A stretch of DNA of 64,000 nt from contig NC_080053.1 in NCBI RefSeq assembly GCF_026212465.1, positions 17,249,879 through 17,313,878 of the forward strand, read 5' to 3'. This DNA is from Amaranthus tricolor. Its lineage: Eukaryota > Streptophyta > Magnoliopsida > Caryophyllales > Amaranthaceae. Position 1 is the stretch's first letter; the number at the start of each line of letters is the position of its first letter. A program made the position numbers and the translations under genes. This document shows positions 22,123-34,349 of this stretch, piece by piece. The notes under the pieces are model-generated. The model saw only the letters and a list, made by a program, of their open reading frames with translations, had not been told where the DNA came from and ran no database searches.

Positions 22123-22780
22123 TGTTGAAGTAATTGTGACTTGAGTGCACAAACCAAGTCTATGTATTGATGTGTTTATAGAGATGTGAAATCCTATAGG
22201 TGAATTAAGTGAGTGACTTAAAGTGTGTGTGCTTAAGATGATGATTAAATGCATGGAGTTATCGGTGTATTGATGGAGTCTTAAACTTAAGATGTAATGA
22301 TAATATTTAAGTGAATGGTTAATGCACTTAATGAGGAGTTTAGCAGGCCAAGAATCAGATTCTGTTTGAGGTGCCTTTGAACAAGGCACTAAGAGTATAT
22401 GTATTGCCTTGAACGAGCAAACAATTCAGAACAAAATCGAAGGTCCCAAAAGCATGTGCTTGAATGAGCACACTAACTGCTCGAACGAGCATAGTGTGCT
22501 GCTGCATCCAGTGAGTTTCTAAACTACACATGCCTACTCGACCGCACAACAGGCTAGCTCGAACAAGCAGGGTTAACAGCAGGCCTAGGATTTTGTTTTT
22601 GATCTTTTTATATGCTTGGAGTTGTTTATTATGCAAGTACTCATAGCTTTAAGTATGGAATCTGATTAATTTAATGAGCGCAATAAATAGAGAGCTTATG
22701 TGCTCATTGTTAATCATCAAACACAAACCAGAATTTTCAACCCCTTAAACGAAACCAGAATCGTGAAGGAAGAGAGGAAA
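22123..22780 (+). mobile_element. LTR-like fragment related to the solo LTR
   Basis: Starts TGTTGAAGTAATTGTGACTT and shares GTGACTTGAGTGCAC with the minus-strand LTR at 21020-21537. It contains CTCGAACGAGCA-type repeats (22440-22570) and a CAATAAATAGAGAGC TATA-like site near 22680. The end was not resolved; it runs into gypsy LTR sequence. Confidence 0.4.
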
Positions 22781-22887
22781 TTCGGGTGTTACATAAAAAG
22801 AAAAGGAAAATAATTGAAATAAACGCTAAAGATTATTTAAAAAGGTGAGTAAGTGGAAATTTCGGCAGCATCTCTGCTGAAAACTGA

Positions 22888-23574
22888 GGATGTGACAAGA
22901 ATATATAATTGGATTACATAACTATAACAATCTAAGGCCTTTAATGCCTTCAAGAATATGTCACGACGGAAAGAATCATCGTCGGCTTCTCAAATCATCA
23001 ACTCTAATGAGGATCGTGGTTCCAGTGTTAACGTATTGATCTGACGGATATTAAAGGAGTATTCTCAATACTATACATCCAAAAACTACGCAGCAGAACT
23101 ATGGATCATACAAGGAGTCACATGGCTCCATACAAAAGAAATTATACAACCCCAAAAGAAAACTTTACAAGTAATATAGAAGCTACAAGCATTGGACAAT
23201 ATGTACACAATTGTTACGATCGTACTCCGCTCTTTCCCCCAATGCAAAGCAAAAGAAGCTCCTATACCTGTCATGTCAAGCTATGATCCCCCTGCTGCTC
23301 AACATAATGACCATAGTCAGATGTGTCATAGCAGGAACATCATAGAGAGTCATGAGCAACCAACAACAAACACATACACGTCAGTAATGAATAAACTTAT
23401 AACAATTAGAGTCATTGAAAAAAACTATAGATAACGATATAGTATGACAATAGCGAGTCTACTCATTTGTCTAAACACCTCTATTTACTCATAATTTTCT
23501 CTTTCAAACTACTAATCTCTTGAAGTATATCCAAGGGTAGTGGATCTTTTCTCTATTCATGGCATAGTGACATG
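22888..23574 (-). other. Non-coding part of the minus-strand gypsy LTR
   Basis: Short frames here (23086-23434) have no family resemblance. The stretch reads as the U5/R-like side of the LTR on the minus strand. Confidence 0.4.
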
Positions 23575-23882
23575 GCCATGGGCGTTATCGGCCACCCGAC
23601 GCCCATGGCAAAGTATGAGCTCATGCCCCCTCCAGCTGACCCTCTCGGGTCCTACCTTCGGGAAAAACTAACACACTGGGGTACTGAACCAGTGAATTAG
23701 AGGCCACCATATTGGCGTTTGCAAGGCCCGCATGGTAACACCTCGGTCAAGGGGCGGTATCGGCCACCCGGCGCCCAATGACCTAAGCATGCTCATACCC
23801 CCCTTACGGTGGTCCCGTCGAACCTCACCTAGGGGACTACTAAATCAACCGGACATAATCCAGTTGAGTCACGCCAATAAAT
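23575..23882 (-). repeat. Tandemly duplicated GC-rich LTR module
   Basis: Two diverged copies: 23581-23712 (ATCGGCCACCCGACGCCC, AGCTCATGCCCCC, AACCAGTGAATTAGAGGCCA) and 23751-23880 (ATCGGCCACCCGGCGCCC, TGCTCATACCCCC, AATCCAGTTGAGTCACGCCA). Strikingly GC-rich against AT-rich surroundings. Confidence 0.75.
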
Positions 23883-24894
23883 CATAAATCAAGGCTCAAT
23901 ATGTAGTAAATCACTTCGATACCACACACAACCATGGTGCGTTCTCTACTATTTAGAAATCTGTTCTCATAGTCTTCATTCTACTTGCCTATATCACTAT
24001 TATGACTATACACTAGCATAGTTTACTTTCTGGCGCTCTATAATTCTAATACGATGCATATAATCATGAAATATGGATAATACTTTGAAACAATGAATAT
24101 GATAATTAATTACTGCGTGTACGTACCTGTAAGCGTCACTGCATGACACAAGTTACAAAAATCACCCAACTAAGGGTCTACTTTCCTCTTATAAACTAGG
24201 AACCTATACAAGGTAGGAATAGAACTTATAAGTTCTCTTAACTACTTGTCTCCACTTAAGAGCATCTAGCATCTACAACAAGCTATCATCACCCATTCAA
24301 AGTAGCTTCCACTTATTATAACGCGTACTAAACCAATTCACATTACTCAATCTATATTTGTTTATAAGTTGTAACATTAACTCAACAATTGAATAAGCTT
24401 TTACAACCACTAAACCAAGGATCAAATAAGCTTTCACAACAACAAAGTGTGCGTTAATACCATTTCTTTAAACCTATGGGACTCTAGTAACAACCCTATC
24501 ACCATATCATGTCATCAACAAATAACACTTGTACAACAACACTAATACCAATAACTTGAATAATGTTGATGTTAGAGATAACCTCAAGTTGTCGTATAAC
24601 TCACTACAACATACAAAATTACTCACGATGGCAAAGAACACGAGAAGAAACATTTGCACTAATAATTAGCAACAATAATAACAATAGTTTCTTTCGACTT
24701 CCACAACGATAAAATTTAACTATAATAGCCACGATCGTAACATAATTAACTAGCAATAATACTCAATAACATAAACAATAACCACCATCTTTTTTTAACA
24801 ATACAAGTGACAATTAACACCCACATTTGGGACTAATAACTTCAACCATCTATTCTACATTTATCAGCATTCACAATATAATCACGTATTCAAA

Positions 24895-25160
<266 letters not shown>

Positions 25161-26220
25161 TTAACATTTAAATCCGTATATGAAAGAAATTTATTAAAAC
25201 TAATTCGGAAATAATTAAATAATAATTGTAAAATCTTTAAAAAATATTAAAATATTAAATAATTACATCATTAAAATCTCGGGTTGTTACAGTTAAAAAT
25301 CAATTTGTGTAAATAATTTAATTAATTTGATATTTAATAATGACAAACATATATTCAATTATTAATTGAGGGAACGAGAACGTCAATAGGCTGAGGCTTT
25401 ACTCCTGTCCCTACTTCATCAAGAGGCCGTCACCCAAAATAATATAAGGCCAGCTGAGTAGCCTTTGGTAACCCTAGTGTGCATACCCCTCCTACTAGAA
25501 TCACAACAAATAGAAAGAAGACCATAATCAGATCAAGTATTAGAAATAAAACATGTCGGCAGTTATACTTACCAAACAGGACAACCTATTCATCATCACC
25601 CTTTTACATGGATCACAAAAAATATTAAAGCTTCATTTTCCTCATTTTCAAATCAATTGATTTAGTATATTTTAATAATTAGTAGTGGACTTACAATCAC
25701 GTAATCAAGCACATATCAAACATTATTTGATTATAAATTTTTTCCACAAGTACATATCTCAAGAATATCCAATTGTAATATCATTGTCCAAAACACTTTT
25801 TAACAACAATTGGTGGCAACAAGAATTAATATCATGAATATTTTCTTTCAAAATTTAACCGTTTTTAATTCGTCATTAAAATAATAATATAAATTTCATC
25901 AAAATAATTATATTATAAATTAAACCTTTAACGAAAATAGTAGTGCATTTAATATAATTTAAGTAATAAGTATATAAAATATAATATAAAACAAAATCAC
26001 ACATTTCATTTAAAAATATTAATTATCACTTAGCACATAATGCTAACAGGATAAACCTAATTGGATAGACATTGAGAATTATCTTGTAAAGCGAGCCTAC
26101 AATATAAATGTAAACTCCTATTAGTCTTCACCTATGAATCCGACGTCTACATAATAAAAGAATATATCTCAAACTAATACCCAAATCGACCCACCAAAAA
26201 ATAAATAAAAAAAAAGAGAG

Positions 26221-26319
26221 TAAAATTAAAAATAGAATCGTAATTTCCAATAAAAAAACAAAATAAAAAAAATTGTAAAATTGAAAATAGAATCGTAATT
26301 TCCAATAAGAAAACAAAAT
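26221..26319. repeat. 55-bp tandem duplication
   Basis: The unit TAAAATTAAAAATAGAATCG plus TAATTTCCAATAA recurs at 26276 with few changes. Confidence 0.85.
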
Positions 26320-26324
26320 TAATA

Positions 26325-26583
26325 CTTCCTCTTATTCATCACAAGTGTCTCATTTACTTTATGCACTCTATCAAATGCATTTATTCAATCCTAAATATCT
26401 CTAATTGTGCATAATAAAATATTATGAAAAGTTGATATGAATAAATCTTGCATTGAGACAAATCAAACCAGATCTCACTTGACTATGTTTTAACTTATAG
26501 ATTAACAATAAAATACAAATTAAGAGTAAGAGATGAATAGTGTCCAAAAAACAAATAAAACACTTGTGGTGAATAGAAGGGAG
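26325..26583. mobile_element. Stowaway-like MITE, 259 bp, family A
   Basis: TA on both sides (26323-26324, 26584-26585). Ends CTTCCTCTTATTCATCACAA and, on the minus strand, CTCCCTTCTATTCACCACAA are inverted repeats. Internal TATCTCTAATTGTGCATAAT and TTTTAACTTATAGATTAA are shared with the copy at 36986. Confidence 0.85.
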
Positions 26584-26797
26584 TATATAGTAAAGATAAG
26601 AAAATCAAGAAAAAATGGAAAGACGAAGAAAAAGTTAAACAATTAAAAGTTATATAAAAGATTAAATAAAAGAAAAAGGATATTGGACGATTGAAATTGA
26701 TATTCTTTTTTTTTAATAAAGTAAATTTCTATTTATTTTTTATTAACTTATCTTATTTTATTTTATAATGTTTTTTAAAAAGATATCGGATATTACA

Positions 26798-26845
26798 TAC
26801 ACTCCTCCTTAAAAGAATAGTTCATCCTCGAACTTAAAGTTAAAA
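26798..26845 (-). other. Polypurine tract and last gag-pol codons of the minus-strand gypsy
   Basis: On the minus strand TTCGAGGATGAACTATTC is followed by TTTTAAGGAGGAG and then the LTR start. This is the usual coding-end/polypurine-tract/LTR junction of plant chromoviruses. The rest of pol is gone. Confidence 0.6.
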
Positions 26846-26944
26846 TACTGAAATACTAAAGAATATTGGACGATTTGATAGTCGAGAAATAAATAATGGA
26901 TGTAAAGAAAAAATGCTAATGCGAGAAAAAAAAAGGGTTAGAAA

Positions 26945-27148
26945 CACTAGTGGAAAAAACCTTAATTGCTGCAGTTTTTTTGGCCACTATATGCTGTCGT
27001 TTGACTCCAAGCATTAGAGACACTAATGGAAAAAACCGCAGCATTTAGCTCTTATTTTTTTTGCTTCATTTTTCAATATATTTTATGCTGCGTCTCATAC
27101 AAATCACAGCATATGTCACACAACACTTAACGTTTTTTTCCACTAGTG
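26945..27148. mobile_element. CACTA (EnSpm)-type MITE, 204 bp
   Basis: Termini CACTAGTGGAAAAAACC and, on the minus strand, CACTAGTGGAAAAAAACG, flanked by a 3-bp AAA duplication (26942-26944, 27149-27151). An internal CACTAATGGAAAAAACCGC copy at 27019 and GCTGCAG/ATGCTG motifs look like subterminal repeats. No transposase. Confidence 0.85.
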
Positions 27149-27429
27149 AAAGAAAGGAAAAAAAAAAAACTGATAATGGTGAAAAGAAAATGAAAAATAA
27201 TATCTTCAATTTATAGAGATAGAAGAATGTAGGTTAAGGAGAAGTTCAAGGAATAGTATGATAGGGAATGAATATACAGGCAAAAGTGAGAGGTTAGGAA
27301 AAAGGGAATCACGTAACAATTTTGGGTTTTAACAATTTTTTTTTCAAATCAGTAAATAAAAATCCAATTTAGTTTTATTGGAAAATCTTAATTTTTATAT
27401 TAAATATATTTATTACTGTTATTTTTTTG
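27149..27429. other. Intergenic DNA between the CACTA MITE and the copia remains
   Basis: AT-rich, nothing recognised. It should hold the 5' LTR and leader of the copia, but neither is identifiable. Confidence 0.4.
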
Positions 27430-27482
27430 AATAATATCTAGATATTACAAGGAAGGTCAAAGTCAAGAGTGCCTAACAAAAA

Positions 27483-28674
27483 TTAGATTTACAACCATTA
27501 TAAGCTTAAAGACCATATCAAAAAACATTGTTGGAAATGGAAAAAAATTCGAGTGGTGAGGGGGTTAGGGATGGAACTAGCAATGCCGATGGTAGTTACG
27601 TTAAAGATAGTGATGATGGTGGTGTCTTAGTAGCCACACATGGGTATAAGGATGGAGATGAGTGGATTCTTGACTCGGGTTGTTCATTCCATATGATACC
27701 CGACAAGACTTTCTTCGGTACATATAAGAGTATAGATGGGGGAAACGTGACCATGAGAAACAAGACAACTTGTAAGGTAGTTGGGGTTGGGAGTGTGCAA
27801 ATAAGGATGTTTGATGGAATGTTAAAAACTTAGTCAAATGTGAGGCATGTTTCGAGTTTGAAAAAGAATCTTATTTCCTTGAATACTCTTAATAAGAACG
27901 GGTGTAGAATCACTTGTGAAGGTGGAGTTAAGAAGGTTGCTAAAGGGCCAGTAGTGGTGATATAGGGGAAGATGAATGGGGGTATGTCTGCTCTTGAAGG
28001 TTCAACTATCTTTGGCTCGGCGAATGTATGTTTCCATAAACATAATATCCCATCTTGATACTAAACATTAGCATTTGAGGCTTGGTTACATGGGTGAAAG
28101 AGGTATGTATGAACTTTCGAAACAAGGTTTAATTGATGGCAAGAAGTTTAGAAACCTTAAGTTTTGCGAACAATGTGTTTATGGGAAACACAAGAGGATT
28201 AGTTTCAAACCCGATATACACAACACCAAGGAAATTCCTGACTATATTCATTTCGATTTGTGGGGGCCTTCAAGAAATCCCTACTTGGTGGTTGTAATTA
28301 CCTTTTAACATTCATTGATGGTTTTTCAAGAAACGTTTGGTGTTACTTTATTAAACATAAAAATGAGGTATTTGATGTTTTCTTAGAATGGAAGAAAATA
28401 ATATAGAAAAAGATCGGTAGGAGTATTAAGACCTTGAGAACCGATGATGGTCCTGAATTTGTTGATGGAAGGTATTGTGAGGCATAAAACTTGTGTGGGA
28501 AGACCACAACAAAATGATGTTAAGGAGAGGACAAATAAGACATTGCTAGAAAGGGCACATAGCATGTTAAACAAAGCAAAATTCGAGAAGCACTTTAAGG
28601 CTGAAGCGGTGGCTACGACATGTTATTTGATCAATTGCTCACCTCATATCGCTTTGAAATTCAAGTCACCATAA
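27483..28674 (+). pseudogene. Copia gag end, protease and integrase remains
   Basis: A degenerate CCHC-type knuckle (HIKKHCWKWK) lies at about 27507-27545. Protease is at 27660-27830 with EWILDSGCSFHMIP (the WxLDSGxSxHM active-site block) and a stop at 27831. GAG-pre-integrase follows (28075-28180, LRLGYMGERGMYELSKQGL and FCEQCVYGKHKRI). The integrase core starts IHFDLWGPS (28245), continues after frame breaks with RTDDGPEF (28440) and ends with the GRPQQNDVKERTNKTLLERA block (28498-28558). A segment between 28310 and 28490 is shifted or deleted. Inactive. Confidence 0.82.
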
Positions 28675-28677
28675 GAA

Positions 28678-29231
28678 GTGTGGTACAACACTCCAGTAAA
28701 TATTCATGTAAATGATGGAAAGATAGAACTTAGGGCTAGAAAATGTATTTTTATGGGATATGGAGTCAATGTAAAGAGGTATAGGATGTGGTGTGAAGGG
28801 TCAAAGAGAATAATTACTTCTAGAGATGTTGTATTAGATGAAAATAACATGCTAGTTTCTAGTGTAGAAAAGCCCTTAAATGATGATGTAAATAATCCCA
28901 GTGATGCACAAGAGGAGGTTCAACCTCCCAATAATGAAGAAGAAAAATATGATGATGATGTTCAACAAAGATCGCCTCATTTGTCCACTAAAGGCAAAAG
29001 AGGAAGATCGTGGCTCCAAAAAGGTACATTGAAGAGTGTGATTATGTTGCAAATGCTCTCAACATTGCTAGTGATTTCGAAGGGTCTGATGAACCAAGTA
29101 CGTACAAGGAGGCAATGGCCTCAAATGACTCAAGCAAGTGGTTGATAGCCTTTTGGCAAGAGATGGAATTTCTTGCCAAGTATGAAACTTGGGATATCGT
29201 TAAAGCACCAACAAAAAAAAGAAGATTTTAG
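28678..29231 (+). pseudogene. Copia integrase C-terminal region and linker to RT
   Basis: Carries ARKCIFMGYGVNVKRYRMWC and RIITSRDVVLDENN, the conserved region after the integrase core in Tork/Tnt1-like elements. An acidic linker (28880-28960) follows. A frame change near 29010 leads into PSTYKEAMASNDSSKWLIAF and EMEFLAKYETWDIV, the start of the RT domain, and a stop at 29229. Confidence 0.78.
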
Positions 29232-30001
29232 ATGCAAGTGAATATTCAAGAGGAATGAAAGTCCTAATGGTGTTGCCGCCATCTACAAAGGTCGCTTGCA
29301 AAGGGATACTCTCAAATTGAAGGTGTTGATTTTTATGAGGTATTCTCACAGGTGGGGAAGTACTCTTCTATAAGGGCACTATTAGCTTTGGTGGCGATGG
29401 AGGATATAGAGTTACATCAATTGGATGTGAAAACGGAGTTTCTTCATGTTGACCTTGAAGAAGACATTTTTATGAAGCAATCGAAATGTTTTGAGGTCAC
29501 TAGTAAGGAAGATCATGTGTATAGATTGAAAAGATTATTGTATGAGTTAACGCAATTGCCAAGGAAATGGTACAAGAGGTTCGATTCTTTTATGATTTCA
29601 CATGATTTTACTAAAAGTTCTTATGATAGTTGCGTTTAATTTATCTTAAGAATCTTGAGAATGATTCTTTGTTATATTTGCTCATGTATGTTGATTATAT
29701 GCTAGTTACATGTGATACCTTGTTTGAGGTGGAGAACATAAAAGAGTTGCTTTTAAGTGAGTTTGATATAAAGAATCTTGGTGAAGCCAAGAAAATACTT
29801 GGGATGGAGATTATGAGAGATCGGTTTAAGGATGTCTTATACCTTAGTCAAAGGAGGTATATTGAGAAATTGTGCAATACTTCTCTATGGGTGATGCTAA
29901 AGGTTTGTCTACTTCACTTGCCTCTCATTTTTAAATTGTCTAAGAAATTGTGTCCAAACAAAAAAAGAAGAAGGGCAAATGGTAAGAATTCCATACACTA
30001 G
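29232..30001 (+). pseudogene. Copia reverse transcriptase, broken
   Basis: RT motifs appear in pieces: IELHQLDVKTEFLHVDLEEDI (29408-29470), VYRLKRLLYELTQLPRKWY (29518-29576), then after a stop LLMYVDYMLVT (29680-29712). The catalytic YVDD box reads YVDY, so the second Asp is lost in addition to the frame damage. NLGEAKKILGMEI and LSQRRYIEKL follow. The frame ends near 30001. Confidence 0.82.
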
Positions 30002-30655
30002 TGCCGTTGGTAATGTAATGTATGTTAAGGTATGTTCTAGGCCTGATATAGCTCATGCGGTGAGTTTGGAATGTAGATATATCTCTAATTCGGGGAAGAG
30101 ACATTGGGAGGCACGAAAGTGGTTGTTGAGGTATTTGAAAAGCGCTTCTAATGTTTGTCTCATGTATGGGAAGGATTCAAGTAAGCTTATCGGATTTTTT
30201 GACTCGAGCTATGATGATGATTTGGATGCTAGAATGTCCACTAGTGGATTTGCCTTTACCTTGGTTGGATCGGTAGTGAGTAGGCAATCATCACTTCAAG
30301 AAGTATTGCTCTTTCAACAACCAAGGCGGAGTACATAGCCATAGCCGAGTCATTCAATGAAGTAAAGTGGCTTGAAGGTTTAGTTGGTGAGATGTGAAAC
30401 AAGGTGTATTCGACAATTGTTTATTGTGATAGTCAAAATTGAATTCATTTGGTTAGGAATCAAAATACATTTCATAGAAGGTCTAAACACAATGAAATAA
30501 AATACAACTTTATTCGAGATGAAGTTGAGCACAAAAGAGTGGATTTAGTGAAAATTGATGCTAAAGAAAACCCCACCGACATGATGACTACCAACAACTT
30601 TATTCGAGATGAAGTTGAGCACAAAAGAGTGGATTTCGTTATAGAGAGATGAACT
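29979..30655 (+). pseudogene. Copia RNase H region with internal duplication
   Basis: Encodes PYTSAVGNVMYVKVCSRPDI, then HWEARKWLLRYLKSA, LIGFFDSSYDDDLDARMSTS and GFAFTL, the usual copia RNase H start. The domain continues out of frame to 30450 and ends with RSKHNEIKYNFIRDEVE. A 42-bp segment (30505-30546) recurs at 30595-30636, offset by 90 bp, duplicating the FIRDEVEHKRVD codons near the end. Confidence 0.8.
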
Positions 30656-30660
30656 CAAAC

Positions 30661-32006
<1,346 letters not shown>

Positions 32007-32356
32007 GTTGAGTTTAATTTGAGTTTATTGATAGTTTAGTTTATTTGGAATACGTGATCAAGGATTTTGTTTATTTGTAACACTTTTTACCTAATATAAA
32101 TCACTAAAATTAATATTTTTATACTCCCTACTATTCAACTTATTAGTCTCATTTACTTTTTTTCATATTTGTCGAGGCAATATCTTACCCTTAATATCTC
32201 TGCCTAAATATATTCTCGTGCCAAGCACGGTTTATGAATTATTTAAATAAAAAATTACTAATTTCCATGTGTAATTAAGTTATATATGACTCCTAAATCA
32301 AATTGAAATTATAAATTGATTTGTTTTAAAAACTGTAAAAGTATTATTATTAGATT

Positions 32357-32952
32357 TAGGGGTGTTTAAAACCGAATACCGGGTCAACCCAGATCCGGAA
32401 ATCCGGGTATCCAGATTTTCGAATACCTAAAAACGCGATCCGGGCCGAATTCGAATACCCAGTTTTATTAGAATGGTTTTTTTTTTTTTTGTCTTTTTTC
32501 GTTCAACCATACGTTTGTTTATCGCAATTATAATTTAGAATATTTTTTTTTATGTAAAATTCAAATACTAACTCTCTAAAAATATTTAACTTAATTAGTC
32601 ATATAAGATTAATGAAGAAAATTAAAGAATAATATTATTGTTCATTGGTTTAAATAAGAACAATCATAAAATTCAAATACTAACTCTCTAAAAATATTTA
32701 ACCCAAGGTTAGCTTAAGAGATACCATCATCATTTTATTTATGAAAAAAGTAAAAATAAATAAATAAAATCGGATACTAGATATTCGGTTTCTAAAAATA
32801 CGTGACCCGGATCCGGATCCGGTATCCGGTTCTAAAATCAGGTACCCGATCCGGATTATCCGATTTGTGAAAATCGAGTAAATTATCCGGTTTTGAAAAC
32901 TGGATAATCCGGATCGGATATTTCGGATCGGATTTTTTATGTAACACCCCTA
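32357..32952. mobile_element. Non-autonomous hAT element, 596 bp
   Basis: Termini TAGGGGTGTTTAAAACCG and, on the minus strand, TAGGGGTGTTACATAAAAAA. Flanked by ATTAGATT (32349-32356) and GTTAGATT (32953-32960), seven of eight matching, the hAT target-duplication length. Subterminal ATCCGGAT/CCGGATCC repeats at both ends. No transposase. Confidence 0.85.
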
Positions 32953-33146
32953 GTTAGATTGAGATATATATTACTAATATATATAAAAGATAATCATAAA
33001 ATCATGCGCTAAACAATATAAATTATAAATAATTACATAAAAATAATAGTAGAAAATTTCAACACATAAAAAATAATATAAATAATAATTTAAATGTTTA
33101 ATGTCTTTGTTAAACCTTAAAATAAGTTATCAACCTAAAGAACATA

Positions 33147-33570
33147 TGCCCTTCATTCCTTAAATCAGTTCTAATTTGTCATTTTTGGGTGTTTTATTTG
33201 TTGTTAAATAAAAAATCTTTCTATTTATGTCATAAATTTTGAACAAAACTAACCTTATTTATCCTCATTTTAATATTTTAACAATGCTTATGGTCCCCAC
33301 ATAGCTTCAACTAATTCAATTTTAACATTTTATATTCTTTATGGTCCTTATATATTTTCCACTAACTTTATAAAAACATGTTTTAGTTGTTGTGGTCTCC
33401 ATACTTTTTCCATTAACTTTCATTTCATATTTTTTTAATCTTTGTGGTCCTCACTTTTTCTCCATTAAATTATCATTCAATAAAATAATATTTCTAATAT
33501 CTAAAAGATTCTACTTTTCTTAACTCCCGTGAACATTCCTTGTGGAAACTTAATTAAGGAACGGAGGGAG
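33147..33570. mobile_element. MITE family T, about 424 bp
   Basis: Right end AAGGAACGGAGGGAG followed by TA. The interior has short direct repeats around TTTGTGGTCCTCAC and CCATTAACTTT. It matches the element at 37846-38268 in opposite orientation. The left end is eroded. Confidence 0.65.
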
Positions 33571-33658
33571 TATTTTGTTTTACTACAATAATTAATATAT
33601 AACCTAATTTATTTATTTATGTGTTATAAGTTTGTCAAACATAGGTGATAGAATTATT

Positions 33659-34349
33659 GAGGAAGAAAATCGTAAAGAAGAATGTCGAGTCCAAGGGAAA
33701 GATCATGTGGGGAAGACTCAAAGGGGATATGGTCATAATCCTGTCAAGCAAGATAAGTTTATTGGGCTTTCCAAGTCAGTCAGAGGATGCGAAAGAAATA
33801 TGGGTGAACATGGCAAAAAACGTTAGAACAGTGGCAAAAGAGACCTTGGGGGTGTCGTCGGGTAAACCAAAAGTGTTCAAAGAGTCGTGGTGGTGGAACG
33901 ATGAGGTGGAGAAAAAGATAAAGGATAAAAACAAGAGATTTAAGGATCTTATGGCATGCACGGAAGATGAGGATATGATAGAAAAGAGAGTGGGCTATAA
34001 AGAAGAAAAGCAGGTGGCAAAGCAAGCGGTAACGGAGGCAAAAAACCGTGGTTATGAGGACTTGTATCGAAAGCTTGACACCAAAGAGGGGGAGAAGCAG
34101 ATTTTTAAGTTGGCAAGGACTAGGTCCAGGCAGCGGCAAGACTTAGAGGCAGTGAAATACATTAAGGATGAGGGTGGACGAGTCCTCTTGAGACAAGAGG
34201 ACATCAAAACCAGATGGCTACAGTATTTCTCTCAGCTACTCAATAATGAGTCTTGGGGGCCAAAGGAGACGGATAATCAAATTTATAACGTCCAAAGACC
34301 ACTGGAATATGGGTCAACAAGTGATATTACCACAAGAGAAGTAAGATAA
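33659..34349 (+). pseudogene. RTE LINE protein, region before RT
   Basis: One open frame covers the linker between endonuclease and RT in plant RTE elements: ESWWWNDEVEKKIKDKNKRF (about 33880-33940), EAKNRGYEDLYRKLDTKEGE (about 34038-34098), the KLARTRSRQRQD block and DEGGRVLLRQEDIKTRWLQY leading to a stop at 34347. The apurinic-like endonuclease that should precede it is lost by 5' truncation. Confidence 0.8.

Larger units (their letters stand above)
25292..26797 (-). mobile_element. Second gypsy LTR remnant, minus orientation
   Basis: On the minus strand the LTR starts TGTAATATCCGATATC at 26797. A GC-rich module lies at 25368-25500 (GAACGAGAACGTCAATAGGC through GGTAACCCTAGTGTGC). It holds a 55-bp tandem duplication and a Stowaway-like MITE. 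The element body is missing apart from a stub. Confidence 0.6.
27430..30660 (+). mobile_element. Decayed Ty1/copia element (Tork/Tnt1-like)
   Basis: Plus-strand remains in the order gag knuckle, protease, integrase, RT, RNase H, which defines Ty1/copia. Many stops and frameshifts. No LTR pair, PBS or target duplication was recognised, so the limits given are those of the coding remains. Confidence 0.85.

Noticed and set aside
22096..22636. Two minus-strand frames of 93-97 codons
   Set aside because: They lie in LTR-like DNA and show no family features.
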